From NCBI GenBank assembly GCA_021162545.1, contig JAGGYM010000004.1:1-32486 (forward strand): DNA of 32,486 bases. The letters are read 5' to 3'. Positions 1 to 9,238 of the stretch are shown piece by piece. The notes beneath the pieces are model-generated. The model saw only the letters and a program-made list of their open reading frames with translations, had not been told where the DNA came from and ran no database searches. The DNA comes from Dehalococcoidia bacterium. GTDB taxonomy: Bacteria > Chloroflexota > Dehalococcoidia > GIF9 > AB-539-J10. Made by a program: the position numbers and the translations under genes. Each line of letters starts with the position of its first letter. Position 1 is the stretch's first letter.

Positions 1-438
1 CCCCACTCCCAGGTCACCCGTTTCCTCCCCCACCCCCACAGTACGGCAGTAAAGCGGGGAAAAAGCTTTGGGGTGTTTCTGCAGGGCCTGAGACAATCTC
101 AGGCCACCGCGAACGTCCCCAACCACATCAGCCACGATGCGCCTCAAATCGCGGTTGGCGATTTGCTCCTGCAATAACTCCAGAGCAGAGACGACATCGG
201 TACCCGTTTCCACCAGCAATGCCAGCTGCCTGGAAAACATGACGATCTCATGTGGATTTATTGGGGACAGGTTGATATTCAGCTTGCCCAGGTTGACAAA
301 GGGAGTAACCTGCTTCAGGCTGACGACCCGGTAACCACTCCCCCCCAGAAGACTCAGCGCCGCCGCCTCGCTGGAAGCGTCAACTTTACCTCTGACCATC
401 TTCCTGTTCTCGGTATAAGCTACATACTGAAAATCCAT
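1..438 (-). CDS. pilC: Type IV pilus / type II secretion inner-membrane protein PilC/GspF, N-terminal part (runs off the left edge)
   Basis: Manual reverse-strand translation from ATG at 438: MDFQYVAYTENRKMVRGKVDASSEAAALSLLGGSGYRVV...FSRQLALLVETGTDVVSALELLQEQIANRDLRRIVADVVGDVRGGLRLSQALQKHPKAFSPLYCRTVGVGEETGDLG; typical GspF/PilC repeat-domain start. Directly follows pilB on the same strand. Not in the ORF track because it is open at the edge. Confidence 0.9.
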   Translation of the reverse strand, partial: MDFQYVAYTENRKMVRGKVDASSEAAALSLLGGSGYRVVSLKQVTPFVNLGKLNINLSPINPHEIVMFSRQLALLVETGTDVVSALELLQEQIANRDLRRIVADVVGDVRGGLRLSQALQKHPKAFSPLYCRTVGVGEETGDLGVG

Positions 439-457
439 AGCGCTTTCTCCACTCAGC

Positions 458-2785
458 CTACTCGATGAAGTAAGCGTTGCGCAGCACCTCCGAGGGAGTG
501 GTGACGCCCTCCTTCACCTTGAGCATGCCATCCTTGAGCAGGGGCACCATCCCCTCATCAATTGCCTGCTTCCTGACCTCAGCAGTGCTGGCGTTCCTCA
601 ATATCTGCATCCTTATACTATCGCTCAAGGCCAGCACCTCAAATATTCCCGTTCTCCCCCTGTAGCCGGTATGAGAACACATCTCACAGCCTTTGCCATA
701 AAGGAACCTGGTTTTCTTTTCGCCCATTTCAGCGGTATAAGCCTGCCGCTCCATCAGGGGAACATCCGTTTTATTGACATGGCAGTCAGGACAAACGCGA
801 CGAACCATGCGCTGAGCCACCACCCCAATCAGCGCCGACGATACCAGGAAAGGCTCTACCCCAAGGTCGAGAAGGCGATAGATGACGCCCACGGCATCGT
901 TGGCATGAATGGAAGAGAGAACGAGATGTCCTGTTAATGCTGCCTGAATGGCTATCCCGGCAGTCTCGGCATCGCGGATTTCGCCTACCAGGACAACATC
1001 GGGGTCAAGTCGCAAGATAGACCTCAAGCCGCTGGCAAAGGTAAATCCCGCTTTGGGATTCACCTGCATCTGGTTTATGCTGCTGAAGCGATATTCTACC
1101 GGGTCTTCAATGGTAATTATATTCCGTGACGTTTTATCCAGCTGGTTGACCGCTGCATAGAGCGTGGTCGTCTTCCCCGCACCAGTAGGGCCACTGACCA
1201 GTATCATGCCAAAGGGAACCCTGAGCATCTTTTCAGCTTTCTCCAGTGCTCCAGGAGAAAAACCCAGCTGAGGCAAATCCATAACCGCCAGGGACTTATC
1301 CAGCAGGCGCAGAACGGTTGTCTCACCATAGACGGTGGGAGCAGTGGCAACGCGAACGTCTATCAGCCTCCCCTTGGACTCGGTAGAGAACTGGCCATCC
1401 TGAGGGCGCAGATGGTCGGCGATGTTCATGTCGGACATTATCTTGATGCGAGAAGTAAGAACGGGGTGTATTTTCAAAGGCAAAGACATGACCTCCCTGA
1501 GCGCGCCATCAACGCGATAGCGGACTCTCAACCTGTTCTCCTGAGGCTCAATGTGAATGTCGGAAGCTCTCGACACCAGGGCCTCATCAACGATAAGACG
1601 CAGGGCACTAGCTACAGGAGCATTGGATGTTGCCTCAACCAGGTCGGTATCTTCCTCCTCCTCTGCCATGGGCATCTGGGATATTTGCTCCTCCAGATGG
1701 CCAAAGCCCTTGTAGTTAAAGTCGATGGCCTCCATGATTTCCCTCTCGCCGGCAACTACGGGCTCTATCCTCATGCGGCTCTGCAGCCCCAGCGCCTCCA
1801 GGGCAAAGATATCGGAGGGATTGGCCATGGCTACATGCAGAACGTTATCCTCAACGCGCAATGGCATGGACTTGAACCTTCTCGCCATAACTTCGGGAAT
1901 CAGTTGCATTATCTCGGGCTCTACCTGTTGTTTTAACAGCCTTTCTTTCTTTGACTCCGGCACAGCCGTTAGTATTTCCTCAACGACAGCCTGAATATCG
2001 CTGGTTTCTTCCTCTGCTGAAAATGCCCCTTCAGCTTTGAGCTCAACAATAACCATTCCACGCCTTTCCACGAACTGCCTGGCCTCCGAAGTGAACCTGC
2101 CTGAAAGCAAGATGACTTTGTGGCGTATTCCTGCATCATAGGCCCTGGTATCAAATAAAGACACCTCATCCAGATTCACTTCCCCTCCAGAGGTCACCTT
2201 CACACCCACCCTGTGAATCAGGAAAACCTCGTCACATTCAGCCAGAATATCAAAGGTGTACTCGGTGCCGGATGCGCCCGTGAGCCGCGCTCTCTCTTCA
2301 GTCCTGTATCCCGAATTTTGCAGGGCATCTATAAATTCCTGCTTCGTGCTGAAGGCTTTAAAAACGCCCTTCTCAACCTGCCTTGCTGGCAGCGGCTCCT
2401 CAAGAAGCGCCTCCAGTTCCCCGGAATAGAAAACCGTCATCTTCTGCCTCTGCGCAAAATTGGCTGCTATGGAATCAAGCCTCTGGCTGGAAACGATGAT
2501 TTTATCCAGGATGCCGCAATCGTAGCACTTGCTATCGAAGTTGAATACATCCTCCAAGCCAACAACTTCTCCCTCGACATGGATAAAGGCCACGGCGACA
2601 GTATAGTTAATGAGGCCGTCATATTTATGCGCCAGCAAGTCGAAGAGGTGACTGGCGCCGGATTTGCCTTCAAGAGAGGCCTCCTTTTCCACCACATACC
2701 CCAACGCCTCCAGGCGCTCCAGAAATTTCACCAGAAGCTTATCCGTGCCAGCCTCTTCATGGTTGACATCTTCCGAAATTCGCAT
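458..2785 (-). CDS. pilB: Type IV pilus assembly ATPase PilB/GspE with two N-terminal restriction-endonuclease-like domains
   Basis: Walker A GPTGAGKTTT, Walker B LRLDPDVVLVGEIRD, zinc-binding CPDCH...CEMCSHTGYRGR, MshEN-like domain; start set to MRISED (2785) rather than the ORF-track 2806 because of a promoter-like sequence at 2795-2823. Confidence 0.92.
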   Translation of the reverse strand: MRISEDVNHEEAGTDKLLVKFLERLEALGYVVEKEASLEGKSGASHLFDLLAHKYDGLINYTVAVAFIHVEGEVVGLEDVFNFDSKCYDCGILDKIIVSSQRLDSIAANFAQRQKMTVFYSGELEALLEEPLPARQVEKGVFKAFSTKQEFIDALQNSGYRTEERARLTGASGTEYTFDILAECDEVFLIHRVGVKVTSGGEVNLDEVSLFDTRAYDAGIRHKVILLSGRFTSEARQFVERRGMVIVELKAEGAFSAEEETSDIQAVVEEILTAVPESKKERLLKQQVEPEIMQLIPEVMARRFKSMPLRVEDNVLHVAMANPSDIFALEALGLQSRMRIEPVVAGEREIMEAIDFNYKGFGHLEEQISQMPMAEEEEDTDLVEATSNAPVASALRLIVDEALVSRASDIHIEPQENRLRVRYRVDGALREVMSLPLKIHPVLTSRIKIMSDMNIADHLRPQDGQFSTESKGRLIDVRVATAPTVYGETTVLRLLDKSLAVMDLPQLGFSPGALEKAEKMLRVPFGMILVSGPTGAGKTTTLYAAVNQLDKTSRNIITIEDPVEYRFSSINQMQVNPKAGFTFASGLRSILRLDPDVVLVGEIRDAETAGIAIQAALTGHLVLSSIHANDAVGVIYRLLDLGVEPFLVSSALIGVVAQRMVRRVCPDCHVNKTDVPLMERQAYTAEMGEKKTRFLYGKGCEMCSHTGYRGRTGIFEVLALSDSIRMQILRNASTAEVRKQAIDEGMVPLLKDGMLKVKEGVTTPSEVLRNAYFIE

Positions 2786-2794
2786 TCTACTTAC

Positions 2795-2823
2795 ATAGTA
2801 ACACAATGGAGTAACTTGTCAAC
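2795..2823 (-). promoter_or_regulatory. Candidate sigma70-type promoter of pilB
   Basis: Reverse strand TTGACA-N17-TACTAT; -10 ends 9 nt before ATG at 2785. Confidence 0.5.
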
Positions 2824-2875
2824 ACATTATAGTATATATCCAGCATGTACTTTAGTCCTTAATCTCGTCTCCTCC

Positions 2876-3213
2876 GTCTTTGCGAGGAGTGCAACGCAGC
2901 AATCCATAGTTGCCTCTTGCATGAGATTGCCACGGGGCTTCGCCCCTCGCAATGACAGGAAGAGAGCGTCAAGCAACAACCACTCCTTGTCTTTGCGCTG
3001 CCCCCCTCTCGTCTTTGCGAGGAGTGCAACGAAGTGGAACGACGTGGCAATCTCGTCCCCTTCTGCCTTTGCGAGAGGGTCAGCGAAGCAACCCCTGGCT
3101 GCCTCTTGCATGAGATTGCCACGGGGCTTCGCCCCTCGCAATGACAGGAAGAGAGCGTCAAGCAACAACCACTCCTTGTCTTTGCGCTACCCCCCTCTCG
3201 TCTTTGCGAGGAG
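2876..3213. repeat. REP-like intergenic repeat block with a 114-bp near-identical direct repeat
   Basis: Copies 2911-3024 and 3100-3213 (offset 189, one difference seen by eye); GTCTTTGCGAGGAG three times (2876, 3011, 3200); internal hairpin-like GGGGCTTCGCCCC and CGAAGTGGAACGACGTGGCAATCTCG-type sequence. Confidence 0.85.
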
Positions 3214-3241
3214 CATTCTCCGTAAAACAAAAGGCAACATA

Positions 3242-3270
3242 TTGACAACACGAAAAGAGTAAGTAACAAT
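3242..3270 (+). promoter_or_regulatory. Candidate promoter of the BNR surface-protein gene
   Basis: TTGACA-N17-AACAAT; -10 ends 10 nt before ATG 3281; no Shine-Dalgarno sequence. Confidence 0.45.
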
Positions 3271-3280
3271 ACATATTGTA

Positions 3281-6200
3281 ATGACCAGAAAGAAACTCCT
3301 GACAGCTGGTCTGGGGGTGGTTCTAGTGCTGTCATTTCTCGGGCCCAGCATACCTCCGGGCAATAGCGAGGTTTCTGCCAATCCCGACAGGCTGAAATGG
3401 TCCGTCGTCGATACCCCCAGCGAGATAGACAACGTCGTGCTCTCGCCCAGCGAAGTGAGCGCGCTCGCCGTGGGCAGCAACGACGAGAACCTGTACGCCA
3501 TAGATATTCCCAACGAGGAAGTTTATCGCTCAAAAGACAGCGGCGTTACCTGGGATAACGACATGACCCAGAAACTAACAGCCGCAGGCGCCACGCTGCC
3601 CGCGTGGGACATAGCGGTAACGCCGGACACCGCAGACGGCGCAGACCTGGTAGCCGTGATCAGCGACAACAGGACGAAGGTTTATGTCTTCGACGCGGTG
3701 GCAGAGATATGGGAAGATGGTAATGTCCCCAACCTGGGAGGCCTGCTCATCTCCGACATCGCCTTCTCGAAAGAATATAATGGCACGGACCGATATCTGG
3801 CAATCGGCACAAGAAACCCGGACAGCTTTGCCAGCGGCGATGTCTGGATAATAAAGCTGGGCGGCATGGGAGCATGGGAAAGCACGGGACTAAATATGGA
3901 CGTAAGCGCGGTCTCCTTTTCCCCACAGTACGGAGATGACGGCGTCATCCTGTCCATAGCCAGCGACACCAGTGGAACATACCTGTGCAGCCGGCACAAG
4001 ACAGGAGGAACATGGATAGACGTAATGTCTCCAGTGGAGATAAAAGAGGACGATGCCTCACCCAAAGAGAATGAAATAATATTCTCCGATTCAGCACTGC
4101 CCTCGGAGCGCTATGCCAAGGGAGACGAATGGATTGTCTATGCGGGTTATTGCTCCAGCACCGGCGCCGACGATGCCTATCGCCTGGAACATGCGGCAGG
4201 GCTGGAAGGCGCCACGGTCAAGAGAATGAACGTCAACGGTGACGAGAAAGCTTCCCTGGCTTCAATTAACTACGGCAGTGGCAGACTTATGGCGGGAGAA
4301 GTGCCCGGAGATAAAGACACCGCCAGCGCTCTAATCCATATCTGCTCCAACCCGGATGGGGACTTTCCCGAGTGGGAATCTCCGTCCGAAGCGCCAACGG
4401 GAGGCGCTGTTTCAGGGCGCGCCAACGCACAGGTGCACTGGGGCAGCACAGCGAGAAAGGCCTACTGCGGCACCAGCACCAATTACGTGGAGAGCGCTGC
4501 CGGCTGGGCGAACATGGACACATCCGCCCCCGCCGGCCCCTGGCGAGGGGAAGCGCACGATGAAAGCGCCCTGTCCCTCAGCGAAGATAGAGGCAATTCC
4601 TGGAACCAGCTCAGCCTGATAGATACCCTTATGGCCTACCTCGCCGGCTACGCTCTGTCCGCAGACAACGAAGTCCTCTATCTGGCCTCGGAAGGCAGTG
4701 ATTTCGACAGCGTATGGCGCAGCGAAAGCCCCGACCTGGCGCATCTGGGGCAGGTATGGCAGAGGGTGCTCTGCCTGCCAAACAACGGCGACGTCATATT
4801 GAGAGCCACTCCAGAGGGCAGCCCCGAAGATGCCATTTTCTGCGCGACAGTGGATAGCAACTACGCCGTTTCCTCCCATGATAAAGGAGAAACGTGGCAA
4901 CCAATCTGGGATTGCCCCCACATAACCGACCTGTCCGTCGTCAACAATAAGATAGTTTACATTCTGGACGACAACGTGGTGCACAAATACATCTGCGATG
5001 AGGAACTGTGGGACGGCACCTGGGAATGGAAGAGAGATATGGACACCGGTCTCCTCTACGCCTACATTATTATCACGCATGGAGAGAACTCCATTTTTGT
5101 CGCAGAAGATACGGACGGGGAGGGCCAGATAGCTTATTCCTTCGACGGGGGAGAATCTTTTCAATACACTCCGGCCGTACCAGACAGCGGAGACATACGA
5201 ATTGCCCTCGACGAAGAATTCAGCAATAACCGCATTCTCTATGCCACCAGAAGCGAGGGTGAAATCTATCGCTGGACAATCAAAGGCAGCACCGAGTGGG
5301 CCAACCTGAACCCTCCACACCTGGGCTTTTACGGCCTGGCAGAAAAGAGCGACACCCTCTACGGAGCCTACGACTCCGGCGTTGCCCGCACCCTCGTTCC
5401 ACACATGAGAACAATCGAGCCCATCGACTGGGACAGCCTCGAACTGGGACTGGCCGGCGGCGTCTCCTTCAAACCCGGTTCGTTAAAGGCAACGCGGGGT
5501 GCGGCCATAGACCTGTGGGCCGTTGACGCGCACAATTACGACTTCCAAAATAAAAGCGGATGCCTCTGGATTTACTCCGATACCCTCGTCCTGCGGACGC
5601 CATGGCCTACATCACCGGCGCTGGGTGAGCTGCTGACCTGCGACATCTGCACCTGCACCGCCAGGGGATTTTCCTTTCACTGGCAAGCGCTGCCGGAAAC
5701 ACTGAAATACGAGGTATGGATAGCGCTGGACGAAAAATTTGCCGTGATAGTACTGCAGCAAGACAATATTATTCCTGATAATCTACTCAACCCGTCATGG
5801 AATATCCTTCCCGAGACATTTCGCTTCGTTTGCGGACAGACCTATTACTGGAAGGTAAGAAGCTGTGCAGTCTGTGGAGGCGAGATAGTTCACAGCAGAT
5901 GGTCTCCCCCGATGCACTTCACGGTAAAACCATGTTCCTCCATAGAACAGATGCACACCGCCCCCATCTTGAAAACTCCCGCGAACGGCGCCACCAACGT
6001 TGACCGCTCGCCGAATTTCACCTGGATTGGTTTCTCCGACACGACAATATATGAATTCATCCTGGCCCGCGACGCCAGCTTAACGCAGGTAGTGGTCAAA
6101 GAGGAGGTGCCCACCGCGGCATACCAGTATAACGGCAAACTCGACTGGAACACGACCTACTTCTGGCAGGTAAGAGCGCTCGAACCGGTACCCAGCGAGG

Positions 6201-6415
6201 CCGCCACAGCATCCTTTACCGTGATGGCTGAACCCTCACCCCCCATCCCCATCAATCTACCCCCACCACCAGTGGCGCCTCCATGGGCCTGGCCCCTGAT
6301 TGGAGGGCTGTCTGCCTTGAGCATGGCCGTTATCGCGCTCTGTATCAGAGAGGGTCGGCGCCATGCCCTACCCCGCCAGAAGGCAGAGAGAAAAGCACCC
6401 GTGTACCACTACTGA
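3281..6415 (+). CDS. Large secreted, membrane-anchored BNR/Asp-box repeat protein (putative S-layer/cell-surface protein)
   Basis: N-terminal signal peptide; Asp-box-like SKDSGVTW, SEDRGNSW, SHDKGETW, SFDGGESF; two Fn3-like segments near the C-terminus (YYWKVRS, YFWQVRAL); Pro-rich linker, C-terminal TM helix PWAWPLIGGLSALSMAVIALCI and basic tail. Confidence 0.8.
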   Translation: MTRKKLLTAGLGVVLVLSFLGPSIPPGNSEVSANPDRLKWSVVDTPSEIDNVVLSPSEVSALAVGSNDENLYAIDIPNEEVYRSKDSGVTWDNDMTQKLTAAGATLPAWDIAVTPDTADGADLVAVISDNRTKVYVFDAVAEIWEDGNVPNLGGLLISDIAFSKEYNGTDRYLAIGTRNPDSFASGDVWIIKLGGMGAWESTGLNMDVSAVSFSPQYGDDGVILSIASDTSGTYLCSRHKTGGTWIDVMSPVEIKEDDASPKENEIIFSDSALPSERYAKGDEWIVYAGYCSSTGADDAYRLEHAAGLEGATVKRMNVNGDEKASLASINYGSGRLMAGEVPGDKDTASALIHICSNPDGDFPEWESPSEAPTGGAVSGRANAQVHWGSTARKAYCGTSTNYVESAAGWANMDTSAPAGPWRGEAHDESALSLSEDRGNSWNQLSLIDTLMAYLAGYALSADNEVLYLASEGSDFDSVWRSESPDLAHLGQVWQRVLCLPNNGDVILRATPEGSPEDAIFCATVDSNYAVSSHDKGETWQPIWDCPHITDLSVVNNKIVYILDDNVVHKYICDEELWDGTWEWKRDMDTGLLYAYIIITHGENSIFVAEDTDGEGQIAYSFDGGESFQYTPAVPDSGDIRIALDEEFSNNRILYATRSEGEIYRWTIKGSTEWANLNPPHLGFYGLAEKSDTLYGAYDSGVARTLVPHMRTIEPIDWDSLELGLAGGVSFKPGSLKATRGAAIDLWAVDAHNYDFQNKSGCLWIYSDTLVLRTPWPTSPALGELLTCDICTCTARGFSFHWQALPETLKYEVWIALDEKFAVIVLQQDNIIPDNLLNPSWNILPETFRFVCGQTYYWKVRSCAVCGGEIVHSRWSPPMHFTVKPCSSIEQMHTAPILKTPANGATNVDRSPNFTWIGFSDTTIYEFILARDASLTQVVVKEEVPTAAYQYNGKLDWNTTYFWQVRALEPVPSEAATASFTVMAEPSPPIPINLPPPPVAPPWAWPLIGGLSALSMAVIALCIREGRRHALPRQKAERKAPVYHY

Positions 6416-6501
6416 TACCGACCCCCACGACCCGGCTTGGCTATGTTCACCTTCATCCAAGGCGTAAACGCGTTCATTATTCACAAAAAAACCAGCAGCT
6501 A

Positions 6502-6550
6502 TTGACAAAAAAACCCCCTCTGGTGGTAGACTAGTACTGGTACCATAGTC
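6502..6550 (+). promoter_or_regulatory. Candidate promoter plus overlapping imperfect dyad upstream of the winged-helix gene
   Basis: TTGACA (6502) - 19 nt - TAGACT (6527), preceded by TGG; dyad GACTAGTAC-TG-GTACCATAGTC at 6529-6550. Confidence 0.45.
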
Positions 6551-6567
6551 AGGGGAGAGGAAAAAGA

Positions 6568-6849
6568 TTGAACCAGCGCAGGTCTAACATCGAGATAATA
6601 GCTGATATGCTCAGGGTGGGGGAGAACGGCGCCGGCAAGACAGAGATTATGTACAGCGCCAACATGAGCTACAGCCAGCTTCAGAAGTATCTCAGTTTTC
6701 TCCTGAGCCATGGACTCATTAGCAAGGTGGCGGTGGGAAATCCCGTGGTGACATACCACGTGACCGACAAAGGAGAAAAGCTGCTCAAGAACATAAACAA
6801 CATAATGGAAATACTTGAGTTCTCGAATGAAAACAGGTCCTGGTTCTGA
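6568..6849 (+). CDS. Small archaeal-type winged-helix DNA-binding protein
   Basis: 93 aa, NIEIIADMLRVGENGAGKTEIMYSANMSYSQLQKYLSFLLSHGLI...YHVTDKGEKLL; TTG start with GGGGAGAGG Shine-Dalgarno. Confidence 0.75.
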   Translation: MNQRRSNIEIIADMLRVGENGAGKTEIMYSANMSYSQLQKYLSFLLSHGLISKVAVGNPVVTYHVTDKGEKLLKNINNIMEILEFSNENRSWF

Positions 6850-6914
6850 GTATTTCTTCTCTACCGTGAGAAAAATAAAGTGCAAGGAGTGCTATGAAAT
6901 GAAAGGGGTGACAC

Positions 6915-7226
6915 ATGTCTGAGAAAAGAATGCTAATAGTGGATGCTGAACTGGTAAAGCGGGTAGAGGAAAACCGCGGTGACATGAGCTATTCTGAATT
7001 TATCAACTTCCTCATCGACAAACAGCTAAAGGGAGAAGTCAAGAATCAGGATGACATCGTAACGCGGGAGGAATTCCACCAGTTCCAGGAAGGAGCAAAA
7101 GAGCTGCTGCGCAGTTTCCTGGACTTCTTCATCAACTACGGGCTTGAACTGGGCAAGCAGCCCAGAGACGAGGAATTCGAACAGCTAACGCAGAAATTGC
7201 GCGCCCTGAGTAATTCGAAAAAGTAG
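6915..7226 (+). CDS. Hypothetical protein, possible ribbon-helix-helix-like N-terminus
   Basis: 103 aa following the winged-helix gene; AAAGGGGTGACAC upstream of ATG; charged, helical; no firm family recognised. Confidence 0.6.
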   Translation: MSEKRMLIVDAELVKRVEENRGDMSYSEFINFLIDKQLKGEVKNQDDIVTREEFHQFQEGAKELLRSFLDFFINYGLELGKQPRDEEFEQLTQKLRALSNSKK

Positions 7227-7250
7227 CGCGGTCCTCAAAAACCGCGCTTT
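7225..7250 (+). terminator. Rho-independent-like terminator
   Basis: AGCGCGGT-CCTCAAAA-ACCGCGCT followed by TT; 8-bp perfect stem starting at the stop codon of the 103-aa ORF; weak T tract. Confidence 0.6.
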
Positions 7251-7418
7251 CCTCCACTTCCCCCACCCTCTCCAGCTTCAAATAGAACTATCTTCTAGAA
7301 CATAATCTCTTCCCAACGGAATCAAGGCATGTCATAGTGTTTCCAGGCTAATAAATTTCCAACTCTGCCATCTCTCGCGAGACAGGCAGAGCAGTGAAAA
7401 AAGCACAGGAGGTGCACG

Positions 7419-9089
7419 ATGACGAGGCCAATTGACCTGCTGAAAGAGAACCGAAAAGACGAGCTGTGGCAGATGTGCTGTGGTTTCATCGATTTAAGCC
7501 TGAAGCAGTTCATGGATATCCAGAAGCGGTTGCTCTTGGAGCAAATCCAACTGCTGAAAAACTGCGAGCTGGGCAGAAAGGTAATGCATGGTGCCATGCC
7601 CACCACCGTGGAAGAGTTTCGGGAACAGGTGCCGCTTACCACCTACGCCGACTACCTCCCCGAACTGGCAGAAAAGAGAGAGGACGTACTGCCCTCCAAA
7701 ACGGCCTGGTGGGTAAGAACCTCGGGCAAAACCGGGACATACAACGTCAAATGGGTGCCCATGTCAGAGGATTTCACCACCGAGTACGAAAAGCTGGCCG
7801 TAGGCTGTGTTCTCCTCGGCATCTGCCGGGAGAAGGGCGACACTTCCCGTGTCAAGGAACACATGAAGTACATGTACACCGTGGGGCCACCGGACTACGC
7901 CTCGGGGTTCCTGGCTTCCCTGGTTCAAGAAGGGCTTAACCTCGATACACTGCCCGGCAGTACCGGGGAAATGTCCTTCCAGGATAAAATAAAGGCCGGC
8001 TTCAACGAAGCTCTGTACCGCGGTCTTGACGGCTTCGGGGGCATACCTTCCGTCCTGGTATCGGTAGGAGAGCAAATTAAGCAGCAGTCAGGCAGGGCAA
8101 AAGTTCGCCCGCTGCTGTCCCATCCCGGAGCCCTTCTCCGTGTGACCAGGGGCCTGGCAAAGAGCAAGCTAGCCCGTCGAAACCTGTTGCCCAAAGACCT
8201 GTGGTCTATCAAGACCATTCTGGGGGGCGGAGCGGACTGCGGCATTTTCAAGGGCAGGGTTGAGGAAATGTGGGGCAGTCCCGTGCTGGAAATGTATGAC
8301 AGCACGGAACAGGGCCTGTGCGCCATACAGACCTGGGATTACGAAGGCATGACCTTTGTTCCCAACCTGAACTTCTTTGAATTCATCTCCGAGAGAGAGT
8401 GGTTCAAGAGCCAGCTGGACCATTCCTACCAGCCCAAAACCATCCTGCTGGATGAGGTGGAGGCGGGAGAAAACTACGAAATAGTTGTAACCAACCTGCA
8501 CGGCGGCATCATGACCAGATATCGCATAGGAGACATGATTAAGATAACTTCACGGCGAAATGACAAGCTGGGCATCGACATCCCCCAGATGCTATTTGAA
8601 AGGCGCGCCGATGAACTGATTGACATCACTGGCTTCGGCCACATCACGGAAAAACTGGTATGGCAGGCGCTTGAGAACAGCGGCATCCCCTACGTTGACT
8701 GGGTGGCACGCAAAGAAATAGTGCTCGACAAGCCGGCATTGCATCTTTACCTCGAACTGAAGGACAACTATATTGCCAGCGAGCAGGCAATAGCAGCAAC
8801 GATATACGACGAGTTCATCAAGCTGGATAGCACTTACGACTACAACATCTACAGGGCTTACGGCGACCCGGAAAAAGTGCTCGGCTCAAAGCCTATAGAG
8901 GTCACCTTGCTGCCCCGGGGTGCCTTTGCCAGCTATATCTCCCAGCGCCAGGCTGAAGGCGCTCCCCTGGGGCATCTCAAGCCACCCCACATCAACCCCA
9001 CCGATAAAGCGCTCGCTCAGCTGGGATCTCCGAAGGTAGTCGTGGAGGCAGCGCCGGCAACCCGTACCGAGCGCGCAGCAGTGCACTGA
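7419..9089 (+). CDS. GH3 auxin-responsive promoter family protein (acyl-adenylating enzyme superfamily)
   Basis: 556 aa; VPLTTYADYLPEL, WWVRTSGKTGTYNVKWVPMSEDF, MYDSTEQG, GGIMTRYRIGDMIKI; AGGAGGTG Shine-Dalgarno. Confidence 0.85.
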   Translation: MTRPIDLLKENRKDELWQMCCGFIDLSLKQFMDIQKRLLLEQIQLLKNCELGRKVMHGAMPTTVEEFREQVPLTTYADYLPELAEKREDVLPSKTAWWVRTSGKTGTYNVKWVPMSEDFTTEYEKLAVGCVLLGICREKGDTSRVKEHMKYMYTVGPPDYASGFLASLVQEGLNLDTLPGSTGEMSFQDKIKAGFNEALYRGLDGFGGIPSVLVSVGEQIKQQSGRAKVRPLLSHPGALLRVTRGLAKSKLARRNLLPKDLWSIKTILGGGADCGIFKGRVEEMWGSPVLEMYDSTEQGLCAIQTWDYEGMTFVPNLNFFEFISEREWFKSQLDHSYQPKTILLDEVEAGENYEIVVTNLHGGIMTRYRIGDMIKITSRRNDKLGIDIPQMLFERRADELIDITGFGHITEKLVWQALENSGIPYVDWVARKEIVLDKPALHLYLELKDNYIASEQAIAATIYDEFIKLDSTYDYNIYRAYGDPEKVLGSKPIEVTLLPRGAFASYISQRQAEGAPLGHLKPPHINPTDKALAQLGSPKVVVEAAPATRTERAAVH

Positions 9090-9197
9090 GCAGATGGCAA
9101 CTCATGAGGGGGGCACGCCCGGAAGCACGCCCCCTCACTACCCTGCACCCCCATATAGAGCAAGCCAAACCCAGGTAAGCGAAATCTCCTCGTCCTC

Positions 9198-9226
9198 TTG
9201 ACAGCCTCCGTTTCTTTATCAATAAT
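9198..9226 (+). promoter_or_regulatory. Candidate promoter of the GGDEF/HD-GYP gene
   Basis: TTGACA-N17-AATAAT; -10 ends 12 nt before ATG 9239; no Shine-Dalgarno. Confidence 0.55.
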
Positions 9227-9238
9227 TAACCCCATAAT

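Noticed and set aside
2876-3213. CRISPR array
   Set aside because: Repeats are long (114 bp), two copies, with no regular short repeat-spacer periodicity and no cas genes nearby.
2213-3262. 349-aa + strand ORF (and 2827..3168 -, 2859..3533 -)
   Set aside because: Antisense to pilB then running through the REP-like repeats; the repeated RLPRGFAPRNDRKRASSNNHSLSLR peptides are translated repeats, not a protein family.
4412-5404. 330-aa reverse ORF
   Set aside because: Lies entirely antisense within the BNR surface-protein gene, whose translation has coherent domains; no recognisable features in the antisense product.
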